Source of the DNA: Hirsutella rhossiliensis
Taxonomy: Eukaryota > Ascomycota > Sordariomycetes > Hypocreales > Ophiocordycipitaceae
Reading direction: 5' to 3'
Assembly: GCF_020360975.1 (NCBI RefSeq)
Contig: NW_025408672.1
Location: 2,728,001 to 2,792,000 of the forward strand
Length of the DNA: 64,000 nucleotides
Position 1 is the stretch's first letter. Each line of letters starts with the position of its first letter. The notes beneath the pieces were generated by a model. It was not told where the DNA came from and did no database searches. It saw only the letters and a program-made list of their open reading frames with translations. Below, one piece after another: positions 23,158 through 34,800 of this stretch. A program made the translations under genes and the position numbers.

Positions 23158-25032
23158 ATGACGACAGCCGAGTCGCCGGCGACGCCTGCGCCGCGATCCA
23201 CTTCCGAGGACACGACCGATGTCGAGCGAGACGCCGGCGTCGTCAAGCCGCATGAGGAAAAAACGACGCCGACCGGGTCCCGGGACCCAGAGCATCGGTC
23301 CGGCGCCGGCCAGCTCCCGGCGCCGGCAGTCGGGCGGCCAGAGACCGAGGCCGCGACCGACCCGCCCGAGAGCGGCCGCACGAGCATCGAGACGTTCCTC
23401 GTCATGTTCGCCCTCTGCCTGGCCCTGTTCCTGGCGGCGCTCGACATGACCATCATCACAACCGCCATCCCCACCATCTCCAGCCACTTCGACTCGAGCG
23501 TCGGCTACGTCTGGATCGGCAGCGCCTACCTGCTCGGCAACGCCACCTTTGTGCCCACCTGGGGCAAGATCTCGGACATCTTCGGCCGCAAGCCCGTCCT
23601 CATCGCCGCCGTCATCATCTTCTGGATCGGCAGCCTGCTGTGCGCCGTCAGCAACAGCATGGGCATGCTCATCGCCGCCCGCGCCATCCAGGGCGTCGGC
23701 GGCGGCGGCACCATTGTCCTGCCCAACATCTGCGTCTCGGACCTCTTCTCCATGCGCCGCCGCAGCCTGTACTTTGGCATCCTCGGCGGCGTCTGGGCCG
23801 TCGCCTCGGCCGTCGGGCCCGTCCTCGGCGGCGTCTTCACCACCAAGCTGTCGTGGCGCTGGTGCTTCTACATCAACCTGCCCCTCGGCGGCGTCGGCCT
23901 CGCCATCCTCGTCTTCGTCCTCAAGCTGCACAACCCGCGCACCCCCGTGCGCCAGGGCCTCGCCGCCATCGACTGGCTCGGCAGCGTCCTCGTCATTGGC
24001 GGCACCCTGATGTTGCTCTTTGGGCTCGAGTCGGGCGGCGTCCAGCACCCCTGGGGCTCGCCCATGGTCGTCTGCCTCGTCGTCTTTGGCGTCGTCGCCG
24101 TCGTCCTCTTTGCCCTGTACGAGGCCTTTGTCGCCCGCTTTCCCCTCATCCCCGTCTCGCTCTTCCGCCAGAGCACGAGCATCGCCGCCTTTGTCCTGTC
24201 CTTTGCCCACGCATTCACCTTTATGAGCGGCAGCTACTGGCTGCCCCTGTACTTCCAGGCCGTCATGGGCGCCTCGTCGCTGCTGTCGGGCGTCTACCTG
24301 CTGCCCTTTGTCCTGTCCCTGTCCCTCGCGTCGGTCGCGACGGGCGTCGTCATCAAGAAGTCGGGCAACTACAAGCTCATCATCATGGCCGGCCTGCTGG
24401 TCATGACGCTCGGCTTCGGCCTCTTCATCTCCCTCGGCCACGACCGCGACTGGGCCAAGATCATCATCTTCCAGATCATTGCCGGCGCCGGCGTCGGCCC
24501 CAACTTCCAGGCACCGCTGCTGGCGCTGCAGACCAACGTGGAGCCGCGGGACATTGGCGCCGCCACGTCGAGCTTCGGCTTCCTCCGGCAGCTGGGCACG
24601 TCCATCTCCGTGGCCGTCGGCGGCGTCATCTTCAACAACGAGATGCAGAAGCAGCACGACGCCCTGGCCCGGAGCATCGGCCCGGAGCTGGCCGACAAGT
24701 TTGGCAGCTCGGACGCGGCGGCGAGCGTCCAGGCCGTCGGGACTCTGCCGGCAGCCGAGCGAGCCGTGGTGCAAGGCGCCTACTGGAACGCGCTCCAGAA
24801 GATGTACATTGTCTACACGTGCTTCATCTTTGCCGGCTTCCTCGTCAGCTTCTTCATCAAGCAGAAGAAGCTGAGCAAGACGCACACGGAGCACAAGACG
24901 GGTCTGAAGACGCTCAAGCACCGCACCGCGGGCGAATCCGGCGAGGAGAGCAAGGGTGGGCAGAACGAGACGCTGCTGACCGAGACAGAGAGAGAGCATG
25001 GATGGCGTTTGATTTTCATGTCCGTCATTTGA
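23158..25032 (+). CDS. MFS drug:H+ antiporter, DHA2 (14-TM) family
   Basis: Proton-driven efflux pump of the plasma membrane, likely exporting toxic small molecules or secondary metabolites; the substrate cannot be told from sequence. Single exon, 624 aa. ATG 23,158 has a good context (GAGACCATGAC) and is the first ATG in frame. A hydrophilic N-terminus of about 80 residues precedes the first helix. DHA2 landmarks: LDMTIITTAIPTI in TM1, motif A GKISDIFGRKP after TM2, AARAIQGVGGGG (motif B), motif C-like AVGPVLGGVFTTKLSWRWCF in TM5, and INLPLGG. Fourteen membrane segments fit the hydrophobic pattern. The C-terminal tail is charged and ends in FMSVI. No biosynthetic gene lies nearby, so it is not part of an evident metabolite cluster. 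Confidence 0.9.
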   Translation: MTTAESPATPAPRSTSEDTTDVERDAGVVKPHEEKTTPTGSRDPEHRSGAGQLPAPAVGRPETEAATDPPESGRTSIETFLVMFALCLALFLAALDMTIITTAIPTISSHFDSSVGYVWIGSAYLLGNATFVPTWGKISDIFGRKPVLIAAVIIFWIGSLLCAVSNSMGMLIAARAIQGVGGGGTIVLPNICVSDLFSMRRRSLYFGILGGVWAVASAVGPVLGGVFTTKLSWRWCFYINLPLGGVGLAILVFVLKLHNPRTPVRQGLAAIDWLGSVLVIGGTLMLLFGLESGGVQHPWGSPMVVCLVVFGVVAVVLFALYEAFVARFPLIPVSLFRQSTSIAAFVLSFAHAFTFMSGSYWLPLYFQAVMGASSLLSGVYLLPFVLSLSLASVATGVVIKKSGNYKLIIMAGLLVMTLGFGLFISLGHDRDWAKIIIFQIIAGAGVGPNFQAPLLALQTNVEPRDIGAATSSFGFLRQLGTSISVAVGGVIFNNEMQKQHDALARSIGPELADKFGSSDAAASVQAVGTLPAAERAVVQGAYWNALQKMYIVYTCFIFAGFLVSFFIKQKKLSKTHTEHKTGLKTLKHRTAGESGEESKGGQNETLLTETEREHGWRLIFMSVI

Positions 25033-25891
25033 AGGAAAGAACACACATGTTGCATCTGGGGACTTTGCATATGAAAAACGACTCATATTACGGATCTCGA
25101 ATCAGAGCCCAGCACGGTTGGCAGTCATGATGGCGTCGGGGGTGTGCTTTTCGAACCAAGGTTAATGGCATGATGGCCCAAAAAAGGGCGATTGGCAGGA
25201 AAATGTTCTGGCGGCTCAAGAGTCTGGAGTTTGAATGAGCAAAAGAAAAAATGACTTGAATCCTGACCTGATGTGACTGAATGAGTGATGTTGTGGCGAC
25301 ATGTCAAAAGCCGACACGGCTATTGACACCAAATGAGCATCAGGGTTTAGGGTAGCCTGAATGTCCCTGGACGCCTACGGGGCAAATAACGAGCACAAGC
25401 CGCCGCTGACAATTGGAAGCTGGGGTTTCCAAGCAGTTTTTCTTGAAACACTTGATCATATTTTCCGAGTTAAACAAAACCTTATCAAGTGCAATTGGCC
25501 ATTTTTGTCCTATTTTCCGGACACCACGCAGTCTGTCATGGCGCGCTTCAGCGTCGGGGTGGACGGTTTGGTTGCCCCGGCGACAAGGGACGCATTGTTG
25601 ACCGCCACAGCGGCTGGTGCACCACCTCCCCTGCGGGCTACTCCTCCCCACACCAAACCAAGGGCCCGGAGACTATGCAACGCCTCCAAAACTGCTGCAT
25701 CATTTTGCCCTCGCGCGCCTCCTCCTCCTCCTCCTCCACCACCACCACCTCCATTGGGAACCCAGTGACCTCGTGTATCCTCTACAGGGGAAGCGTGTGC
25801 TGGGGCTCCGGAACCCAAAGCCAACAACAAATCAGTCGCGCTGGCTTCCCGACGAACGACGCGCTCCGACCGTGAGCTCGGCCGCTCGGCC
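25033..25891. other. Intergenic region, MFS to kinesin-5
   Basis: 859 bp between two plus-strand genes. The first 300 bp are AT-richer and suit the transporter's 3' UTR. A (CTC)n/(CAC)n trinucleotide run at about 25,719-25,753 lies in the kinesin upstream region. No additional gene seen. Confidence 0.6.
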
Positions 25892-28800
25892 ATGGGCACA
25901 GGCATGCGCGCCGGCTCCTCGAGCCGCAGCGGCACCAGGCCGGCCGGCGTCAGGGCCTCCTCGACGACGACCATGGCTCGCCACGCGTCGGTCCTGCGCG
26001 GCGCCGCCCTCGATCGCAGCGGCGCCGTGTCGCCCGCCGAGTCTGCCTCGACATCGGGCACGAAACGCAAGGCGCGCGACCTCGAGTCCGAGGCCGGCGG
26101 CGAGGAGACCAACATTAACGTCGTGGTGCGCTGCCGAGGCCGCAACAAGCGCGAGGTCAAGGAGAACAGCACCGTCGTCGTCAGGACCGACGGCGTCAAG
26201 GGCAAGCTCGTCGAGCTGTCCATGGGCGCCAACTCGCTCAGCAACAAGACGTACAACTTTGACCGCGTCTTTTCCCCCGCTGCCGATCAGAACATGGTCT
26301 TTGATGACACGGTCAAGCCCATTCTCGAAGAGGTACGCTGCTCCTGGCGTGCGAGGACCATCGTGAGCTGACAGGGCCTAGATGCTTGCCGGCTACAACT
26401 GCACCATCTTCGCCTACGGCCAGACAGGCACGGGAAAGACGTACACAATGTCGGGAGACATGGAGGAGACCATGGGCATGCTCTCGGACGAGGCCGGCAT
26501 CATCCCCCGCGTCCTCCAGCAGCTCTTCAACAAGCTCGAGCGCGACGACACGGAAAACTGCGTCAAGTGCTCCTTCATCGAGCTCTACAACGAGGAGCTG
26601 CGCGACCTGCTCTCCGTCGAGGAAAACGCAAAGCTCAAGATCTTCGACGACGTCTCGAGAAAGGGCCACGCCGGCACCATCATCCAGGGCATGGAGGAAA
26701 AGCACATCAAGAACGCACCCGAGGGTATCAAGGTGCTCCAGGACGGCAGCTTGAAACGCCAGGTCGCCGCCACAAAGTGCAACGACCTCAGCTCCCGCAG
26801 CCACACTGTCTTCACCATCACCGCCTACGTCAAAAAGACAAACGAGCACGGCGTCGACGACTTTGTCAGCGCCGGCAAGCTCAACCTCGTCGACCTCGCC
26901 GGCAGCGAAAACATCCAGCGCTCCGGCGCCGAGAACAAGCGCGCCGCAGAGGCCGGCCTCATCAACAAGTCGCTGCTCACCCTCGGCCGCGTCATCAATG
27001 CCCTCGTCGACCGCGGCGCCCACATCCCCTACCGCGAGTCCAAGCTCACGCGCCTGCTGCAAGACTCGCTGGGCGGCCGCACCAAGACGTGCATCATCGC
27101 AACCGTCTCCACGGCCAAGAGCAACCTGGAGGAGACCATGTCCACCCTCGACTACGCCTTTCGCGCCAAGAACATCCGGAACAAGCCCCAGCTCAACCCC
27201 ATGCTCAACAAGAAGATGCTCCTCAAGGACTTTGCCAACGAAATCGAAAAGCTCAAGAGCGAGCTCATCTCGACCCGCCAGCGCAACGGCGTCTACATGT
27301 CCAACGACATGTACGAGGAGATGACGGCGCAGAGCGAGTCTCGAAGGATCGTCCTCGAGGAGCAGGCCGCCAAGATCGAGACGCTCGAGACGAACCTTCG
27401 CAACAAGGTCCAGGAGCTCTTTTCCCTCAACACGGCCTTCTTGGGCCTCAGGAAGGATCACGAGGGAACGAAGTTCCAGCTCGACGACACAAAGTGCGTG
27501 CTCGACCAGACCGAGATCGTCCTCAACGCCACGCGCATCTCCCTGGCCGAAGAGACGCAGCTGAGAAAGGCGCACGAGCAGACCGAGGAGAAGCTCACCG
27601 AGATCGGAGGTGAGCTCATCGGCAAGCTCAAGAAGACGGTGCACGACGTCAGCGGGCTCCACGCCAAGAACAAGCGCAAGTCGGATCTGCAGTCGCTCAA
27701 CCGTGCCGCCTGGGGCACCTCCCAGGCACAGGTGGCCGACGTTACCTCCATGGTCGAGCGGCGCGTGCTCGAGTTCCAGGACGAGCAGCTTGAGCACATT
27801 GCCAGTGTCTCGAGGCGCATGGGCGACTTTGTCGGCGAGGAGCTCAGCAAGCTGTCGGCGACGCAGGCCTTCCTCGACGAGCACCTCAATGTCTTTGTCG
27901 ACTCCAAGCGGCAGATGCTGGAGCAGCGGCAGAAGTCAAAGGACGACATGGACGACGTCTTGGAGGAAATCAAGGCCATTCGCGACAATGTCAAGGACAA
28001 GATGGGCGAGAGCCTGCGCGTCATCTCCCATGCCGCCGAGAAGATTTCGGCCGACGTCTTGAACGAACTGACCAATCTGCATGGCACTGTAAGTTGGAGA
28101 ACCCGGCGTCGGCCGGTTTCCGAGGTGGAATTATGCGCTGACGGTTGCACAGCTACATAACTCCTACAGCTCTCTCGGCAAAGACTTCAAGTCCATCTTC
28201 GAGGACCTCGTCAGGCACCTTACCGCTCAGCGGAGCGAGGCAGACACCCTTCGCCTGCAGCTGCAAAGCGCCACGAGCGCCAGCGTGCTGCAGAACGCGA
28301 GCTTGACCACGCGCGTCCAGGATGCCTTGGAAGAGGAGCGCCGACAAGCAGCCGAGGACCGCCAGAAGCTGATGACGCAGATCACCTCCTTGGTGCACGC
28401 TCAGGCCGAGTCGCAAGAGGCGCGCATGTCGGAGCGGGCGTCGCAGATGCAGAAACTCGTGGCCGACTCGAGCGCGTCTCTCGAAGGGGCCGCCACCCAA
28501 TACGGCCAGGGCATGGAGGCGTGGGATGAAAAGGAGAGCCAGCTGCTGGAGGATGTTAAGAAGTCGCGCGACCAGCTCAAGACCAAGCTCAAGGACGACT
28601 GGACGGCGGCCAACGAGCAGAGCATGACCATCCAAAACACGGCCAAGTCGGTTCACGCCGAGACTGTGCGCGTGGTCGACGAGCAGGTCGAGGACCTGGA
28701 CGCTCAGATGGAGGCGCTCGATGACTTTGTCGCCCGGGCCCGGTCAGAGAACACCAGCCATTACGAGACTCACTCGCAGTCTGTTCAGGCGCTGTCGAAT

Positions 28801-29526
28801 GCTGTGGAACAGTCGTTTGGTAACATCTCGGCCCACTTCAAGACAACGTTTGACCGGGTTAAGAACCTGGGCGAGGAAATGGAGCTGGACGCAAACGACT
28901 TGCAGGACGGGATCGAGCCCCTCGAGATGCACGTGTGCCAGCCGCTGGCCAACCTGCGCGAGGGCATCGCCTCGGCGTCGCTGCAGGAATACCAGCCCAC
29001 GGGCGAAACACCGCAAAAGACGCTTTACACGTATCCCACCAAACTGCCGCGGACCGAGCCCCCCGACCTGCTCATGGCCAGGATCGACGAGGCGTCTCCG
29101 CTGGACGAGGGGGAAGACAACGACAACGACGGCACGGAGCTCGAAGATAGCATCTTGTCGCCCCCGGAGGCGGCCCCCGGCGCACGCAAGATGACGCCGC
29201 CCCTGTCGCGCGCCCGCCGGCCGTCGACCGCCTGCAGCCCGGAGGGGAACCCGCTGAGCATGAGCCTTCGCGAGGTGAGCCCCAACGTGGCGGCGGCGTC
29301 CAGGGCCAACATGACGACGGGTAGCCTAGGCTTTGACGGCCGCGCGAGCACCGCGTCCGTGCCGGCGGACCTGACGGTGCCCATCGTCAAGCGCACGCGC
29401 GCGAGCCTTAGGAGGCAGGGTCAGGGGGTCGTGGTGGTGGCCGAGGGCTGGGAGAACGTGCCGCTGACGGCGGATGCGTTTTCGCAGAGCTCGTCGTCGA
29501 GGCGCAAGAGTCCGCGCCTCAAGTGA
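25892..29526 (+). CDS. bimC: Kinesin-5 (BimC/Cut7/Eg5), mitotic spindle motor
   Basis: Plus-end-directed homotetrameric motor that crosslinks and slides antiparallel microtubules to separate spindle poles. Exons 25892-26332, 26382-28088 and 28153-29526 give 1,173 aa, the usual BimC length. The motor domain begins near residue 70: NINVVVRCRGRN, P-loop GQTGTGKT (about 160-167), switch I NDLSSRSH, switch II LVDLAGSEN (about 316). A long coiled-coil stalk follows. Near residue 1,000 is the BimC box, TGETPQKTLYTYPTKLPRT, with the Cdk1 phosphorylation Thr in TPQK needed for spindle targeting. The basic tail ends RRKSPRLK. Intron 1 (49 nt) and intron 2 (64 nt) are both phase 0 and GT-AG. Met5 and Met28 are alternative starts; 25,892 has a strong CGGCCATGG context. 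Confidence 0.95.
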
Positions 29527-29932
29527 GGGGCTCGTCTGACGAGGCGAGGTGTCTGCCGTGACTTGGGCACGATGTCCTCCACGCGCTGGCGACGATGAAC
29601 TACAAAAGAATTCGAAAACAACACTTTCTTGTTTGTACAGGCGGCCGGCTGCCGCGAGAGCTATGCTTGCAGGGTTACCGAGTATTTAGATAGATACCCC
29701 CTTTGGCTTTGTTGTTGAAGAGGATGATTGAATTGTTGTCTTTCCGTGTACACACATACACACACACAGAGAGAGAGGCAGAGAAGGAGCCGTGATGGGG
29801 AGAAGGCAGATGATGTAGACGTTTGAGGTAGCCTGTCCGCGAGACATGGCATCTATATCCAGAAGACCAATCCAAGAACCACTGTCCCTTTGTGCGCCAA
29901 ACAGGGGCTCTCTGGGAAGAACCTGACCCCTC
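29527..29932. other. Convergent intergenic region with CA/GA microsatellite
   Basis: Shared 3' side of kinesin-5 (+) and the Rrn9 gene (-). Contains an (AC)n followed by (GA)n run at about 29,749-29,775. No coding potential. Confidence 0.65.
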
Positions 29933-32079
29933 TCAGCACGAGTCGTCCGCCGTCTCGTCTCCTCCGTTGCTGCCAGCGGCACCTTGGCGAGCTTGGCCAT
30001 CTTGACCACCACCACCACCACCGTCATCCTCCTCATCACCATCAGGGTCAACGCGCGACCTACCGCGCGCGGCCCTCTTCCCCAGCCCGCCGGGCGGCGC
30101 CCGACGGCGACGCACGTCACCGCCGCGCCAGCCGCGAGCCACGGCAATGGGGCGCAGGAAGCCATCGACGTGCACGGCGCCTCGGACCTCGTCGTCGCTG
30201 TCGGCGTCGGCATCGGCGGGGGCGGCGTCGGCGAGGGCGGCGCGGCCCGGGTGCACGAGGTGCATGTGGCGGCGCAGGTTGACGCGGCGCGCGAAGCCCG
30301 TGGCGGCGCGCTCGCACGAGGCCACGGGGCAAAAGGCCAGCCCGGCCGAGGAGCGCGAGCGCGAGCGCGAGGCGCTGGACGCGGAGCCGGGCCGCCCGCG
30401 CCCGCGCGGCGAGGGCGTCGACGCGAGCGATGCGAGGCGGCGCTGCTGGAGGGTGGCTTGGGCGTCGTCTTCGGCGTCGGTGTTGGCGGATGAGGACGCT
30501 GCCGAGGAGCACGACGTGGCAGGCCGCGACGAGGTAAAAGGGCGGATGGGCTCGGGGCGGTACTCGAACTCGGCGGTCGGCAGGTCGGGCCCGCGCGAGG
30601 CTGGCGTCTCGTCGAGGCGTCGGATCAACATGCCCTCGCCCAGCAGACGGGAACAGCGCTTGGCCGTCCGCTTGATGACGTCCTCCGGGAAGCCCGCCAG
30701 GGCAGCCGCGCCCACCACGTCGCTCCAGTCCCGTAGGCCCCATCGTCGCAGTTTCGCTTCGGCGTTGCTGCCGTCGCCATCCTCGCCATCGCCCTCTGTG
30801 GCCGTCTCCCCGGGCACCCCCGACCTCTCGCCCTCGCTCGCGGCGGCGGCGGCTGCTTCCTCCCTTGCCCGCGCCGCCCGTCTCACGTCTTCGCCACGCA
30901 GCCATTCCTCAAAGGCGGCATCCTTGTCCTCCTGCGTCGGCGGAATCCGCCTGTGGGTCTCGCGCGCGATCCGCACCCGGAACTCGTCCTCCGTCTCCCC
31001 CTCCCTGGGTATGCGCAGCTTGCGAGGACGGCCTCGCCTGCGCGGGCCGCCAGAGCCACTTGGCGAGGAAAGAGCGCTCTCGTCGTCGCCGGGCTGCGGC
31101 GTGCGCCGCGGGCGGCCGCGGCTGCGTCGGCGCGGGGTCTGCGAGTCGGAGTCGGAGTCGGTCGACGAGTCGGAGAGATGGCTCACGCCGGCGACGCGTG
31201 TGTTGTGGAGGATGGTGAGGGTGCGGTCGAGCTGCGCGACGATGTGGCGGACGCACGGATCGAGGAGCTCGTAGGATAGGTCGTCGTTTGCCGACACAAC
31301 GGGCTCGTAGGTAGGGGACGCCGTCCGCCTGGCCCGCTTGGCTGGCTGCTCATCGTCCTCGTCCTGGCCGCCGCGGTCCGAGTCGCGGTCAATCTGCATC
31401 TTGCCGTCCTCGTCGCCCGACTCTGCATGCCCGGACATGGGCGGAGAAGACGGCAGAGAAGCTGCGTCATCGCTAAGCTCAGCCTCCGAAGCAGTGGCAG
31501 CAGCAATATCAGCAGCAGACGCCTGCACCGGCAAACCCCATTTCCTCTTGCGGAAGCGCTCCTTGGCGAGCCGCAGGATCGTCGCCCCCAGCTCCTCCTG
31601 CAGTGCAGAGCGCGGAAGCCTTGGCGCTGCCTTGCGAAGCGTGAATCGCTCGTCCTCGTCCTCGTGCTTCTTGAGGAGGGTCTCGCGCGGCACATGCCTC
31701 TCCTTCAGGGGCCACGCCGTCCAGGCCTTGGGCGGCGCCCATATGGCGTCGTGGCCATCATCCTGCAGCCCTGTCAGCGCCGATGGCCAAAGAGCAGAGG
31801 CGTCCGACTCACCGTCCCGATGGTCAGCCCGCGCGCCGTGTTTGCGTTTCTGCCAGCCCGCCTGAGCGCAAAGGCATCGTACAGATGCAGCGCCAAATCC
31901 TCGTTGTGCAGCTGCTGCATCGACCGCCACAGCAGCCGCTCCTCCCCCGTGAGCGTCCGCCAGGATGACTCGGGGCCGCTCCAGCGGTTCGGGCGGTTTG
32001 CGTGCAGGTCCTCGGACGTGACGGATGCGATCTCATCGCTTTCCAGGTCCCAGTTTGCCGGTGGTTGAGCGCGTTCCAT
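29933..32079 (-). CDS. RNA polymerase I initiation factor, Rrn9-domain protein with C2H2 finger
   Basis: Probable Rrn9-type subunit of the upstream activation factor that recruits Pol I to rDNA promoters. Exon 1 is 32079-31813, exon 2 31762-29933, giving 698 aa. ATG 32,079 has context GCCACCATGG. The intron (50 nt, GTGAGT donor) is placed with acceptor CTGCAG because it keeps frame. Near residues 93-106 is AIWAPPKAWTAWPL, the core of the Rrn9 domain. A second conserved block, RRWGLRDWSDVVGAAALAGF, lies in the C-terminal half. Between are acidic and Arg-rich low-complexity stretches including several AT-hook-like RGRPR motifs. At about residues 563-592 CPVASC...RRHMHLVH matches a single C2H2 zinc finger, which yeast Rrn9 is not known to have. 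The tail is Gly/Asp/Arg-rich. Assignment to Rrn9 is by motif recollection, not alignment. Confidence 0.7.
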
Positions 32080-32442
32080 GGTGGCGAGAGTCAACGCGCG
32101 GCGAGATGACCCATTAATTACGGACCAAGGTTATTCGTGTACGTCGACCATGAAATTCGCATGCGTGTGTCGTGAGCATCCATGGTGCAGGCCAGTTGTT
32201 GTGGTCTTGTAAGTTGGGAGGTGGAAAAAAAGAAGAGACGGCTTGAGCCGCCTAGTGTCACAGCCTCAGTTGCCTGTGCAGCCACAGGGAAGATCGGGTC
32301 ACACGACAGCAACAACAGAACAACAAGATGGGTTTCATTTCTTTCCACAGGCGACAGACAAAGTCACATGCACATCCCACAATAAATCTGCAGAAAGATG
32401 GTATTTCGCCCCTACATAAACAGTTGTAGCAACGCCCAACAT
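32080..32442 (-). promoter_or_regulatory. Region between Nop7 stop and Rrn9 start
   Basis: 363 bp separating two minus-strand genes; it must contain the Nop7 3' UTR and the Rrn9 promoter. No distinct box was recognised. Confidence 0.4.
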
Positions 32443-34431
32443 CTACGCCTTTCCTCGCGCCTTTTCCTTTTCAAACCTTCTCCGTTTCGCCCGCAGCTTC
32501 TGGTCCTCGGCGCTCTTCTTCTTATTGGTGTACTCCATTTGCTCAAAGAGCTTCCTCTTCTTCTTGCTCAGCATGCCCTTGGCGCGCTCGAGCTCCTCCG
32601 CTTCGTCGCGCGACTTCTTGGACAACGCCTTCTTCGCGCCCTCACGGGCCTTGGCCTTGGCGTCGACCGGCTTGGTCTTGACCGGAGCACCCGTCAGCTC
32701 AGCCTCCAGCTCCTGCTGCCGCAGAGTCACCTCATCTCCCTCGTCGTCCTCCGCCGCGTCCTCGTCGTCATCTGATGGTCCTTCAGACCCGTCGTTTCCT
32801 TTGGCATCGCCCTCGTCCTCTCCATCTTCGTCCTCATCTTCATCTTCGGAGCCCGCAACATCCATGCCCTCGACAGTCTCATCGGCGTCCTCATCCTCGG
32901 CCGCCTCCAGAGCCTCAGCCTCGGTCTCTTGCTGTTCGAGAGGCACCGTCGGGTCGTAGGCGCCCTGCACCTGCTTGACAAATGGACTCAGATGAGGGGG
33001 CAGCGATGCGCCGGGGGCATACAGGTGAGGCTCCTTCAGCTCCTGGTCGTTGACGCTGTCCCATACCCACTGAGGCTGAACGTATATCCGCCCCGGCACT
33101 CGCTGATTGCCCGCCAGCTTCCACGACGTCTGGTTGTCTTCTCCGTCCCCGTCCTCTTCCATCGCTGCTTGGATCGGGGGTCGATCGACGATTTGATGTG
33201 TAATCGAGGGGTCCAGCTCGTCTGTTGTGGATGCGCCTTCGCCCAGTACCGCATCCCACCCGACGCGCTTGCAGCCAAATGCCTTCAGCAGAAACTCGAG
33301 GGGCTGTCGTGGCGCCTCACGCGACAGGTAGATTGTGAAATTTGAGAAGAGGGACCCCTGGCTGCCTCCAGAGGTTGGCTGGGGTAAGACATCACCTCCC
33401 TCTGCCGTCGGCTCAAACTTGTCCAGTGTTCCGTTCGTCGTGTCCTGCTCCGTCTCGTTGGCATTGCCAGGAGCCTCGCCATCCTCCTCACTTTCGCCGC
33501 TCTTCATCGTTTTCAGGACCTTGTTCACGGCTGCCTGGACCCTGGGGTCAGGCCTATGGGGGACATCCTCGAGCTGCTTGGGCTCCTCGGGCGCCACCAA
33601 TGACTTGCCCTCGAGGGTGAACGCGCCCAGCTCTGCCGAGTTTTCATCCTTGGTCACGTCGAATTTGGGAGGATACTTGAGACCAAGGGATGTGTACAGC
33701 CGAAAGTTGACGAAGCCCAGCAGGGTCATGTAGAACTCGACAAAGGTCCCCATGATGCGAAAGTCGATGTCGCCGACGATGCGCTGGTTGAACTTGTACG
33801 GCACCAGCCACAGAACGTCCTCGCCCTGGATGTTGGCCTGGTAGTAGATGCCCTTGATGGACAAGAAGGACTTTGTGAGGCTCTTGGAAACAATCAGGTA
33901 GTGCTGGAACTCGAGGCATAGCCGCTCGCATCGGGCAATCATCTTGGCGGGGACGCTCGAGGTCGAGGGCAAATTGGCAAAGAGGAAGAGCATGGAAAGG
34001 CAGTCGTCCAAGTCTCGCAGCGAGTCGTTGAAGGTCGGATAGCGCTCGCGAATGACATGGTCGAGAGTGTAGCGCGGCTTGCCCGTCTTCTCAGGCCGAG
34101 CGGCATTGGTCTCGAGGCGCTTGGCGTCGGAAACATTGCCGCGCCCCAGGGCCCTCGAGATCTTCTTCTCGAGGGCTTTCTGGTCGCGGAACCTTTGCAG
34201 CAGTGGCTCGTGGAGGAGGTACTGGATGTCCTTGGCGTAGTAGAAGGTCGTCGAGGCCGTAGACGACTTGGACACCTTCTTCTTGCTCCGGGGCTCGCGC
34301 GGATAGATGCCCTTCCAGATGCAAAGCTGGCGGAAGTCGGGCAGGCTGATTTGTAGTTTCCGGATTGCCTGGTTTCGGGTCACGTAGTTTTTGGCGGCGC
34401 CGGCCTGGCCCTTTTTCTTTATCCGCGCCAT
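32443..34431 (-). CDS. nop7: Pescadillo homologue Nop7, 60S ribosome biogenesis
   Basis: Component of the PeBoW (Nop7-Erb1-Ytm1) complex in the nucleolus, needed for 27S pre-rRNA processing and 60S assembly. Single exon, 662 aa. ATG 34,431 begins [20 protein letters not shown], the family's typical start; in-frame sequence upstream has no equivalent. The pescadillo N-terminal domain includes [51 protein letters not shown] and [19 protein letters not shown] domain lies at about residues 360-475 ([13 protein letters not shown] through [13 protein letters not shown]). The C-terminal third is highly acidic followed by a Lys/Arg-rich coiled coil ([19 protein letters not shown]). It shares a divergent 370-bp upstream region with the PIG-U gene. 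Confidence 0.96.
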   Translation of the reverse strand: MARIKKKGQAGAAKNYVTRNQAIRKLQISLPDFRQLCIWKGIYPREPRSKKKVSKSSTASTTFYYAKDIQYLLHEPLLQRFRDQKALEKKISRALGRGNVSDAKRLETNAARPEKTGKPRYTLDHVIRERYPTFNDSLRDLDDCLSMLFLFANLPSTSSVPAKMIARCERLCLEFQHYLIVSKSLTKSFLSIKGIYYQANIQGEDVLWLVPYKFNQRIVGDIDFRIMGTFVEFYMTLLGFVNFRLYTSLGLKYPPKFDVTKDENSAELGAFTLEGKSLVAPEEPKQLEDVPHRPDPRVQAAVNKVLKTMKSGESEEDGEAPGNANETEQDTTNGTLDKFEPTAEGGDVLPQPTSGGSQGSLFSNFTIYLSREAPRQPLEFLLKAFGCKRVGWDAVLGEGASTTDELDPSITHQIVDRPPIQAAMEEDGDGEDNQTSWKLAGNQRVPGRIYVQPQWVWDSVNDQELKEPHLYAPGASLPPHLSPFVKQVQGAYDPTVPLEQQETEAEALEAAEDEDADETVEGMDVAGSEDEDEDEDGEDEGDAKGNDGSEGPSDDDEDAAEDDEGDEVTLRQQELEAELTGAPVKTKPVDAKAKAREGAKKALSKKSRDEAEELERAKGMLSKKKRKLFEQMEYTNKKKSAEDQKLRAKRRRFEKEKARGKA

Positions 34432-34800
34432 GGCCGTCTTTGTGCGTGGGATTGGTCTGGATTGTCGTGCTGAGGGCTGGCTCGGCCGCTGGGTAAATGC
34501 AGCGGGGCCACTGAGGAAGGATAATTCCGACTTTTTTTTCTCTCTCGACCATGGCAATTTTACTGCCACGGCCCACCGCCTGGATCATCATCCATTTCGG
34601 GCCTAGTGGCTGCCGCCGTCGCTCACCGCCCGAGCCTGCCACCTCCCACTGTAAGTACACTAAGTTGGAGCAAGCTCCCGCGGCGCGTCTGTCCCAATTG
34701 AACCAACAGCCAAGTGGCCTCGGTCCCCATCGTCTCGCGCCAGGAAGCCGCCCCCTCTCCGCTCCCGAGTCGCCAGCTTCGCAATGGCCTGAGAAATGCA
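34432..34800. promoter_or_regulatory. Divergent promoter region, Nop7 / PIG-U
   Basis: 369 bp between two divergent start codons. A GTAAGTAC...ACCAACAG stretch at about 34,651-34,710 looks like a possible 5'-UTR intron of the PIG-U gene. A T-run followed by CTCTCTC lies near 34,530-34,545. Confidence 0.4.

Noticed and set aside
23116..25086. 656-codon open frame on the minus strand opposite the MFS transporter
   Set aside because: Asp/Glu/Gly/Ala-rich low-complexity product typical of the antisense of GC-rich coding sequence; the plus strand gives a complete transporter.
23640..25130. 496-codon plus-strand frame overlapping the MFS gene
   Set aside because: Arg/His/Pro-rich frame-shifted translation of the transporter; no own start context or family.
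26313..27884. 523-codon open frame on the minus strand opposite kinesin-5
   Set aside because: Shadow of the kinesin motor and stalk exon; Leu/Val/Glu/Asp-rich product without a recognisable domain.
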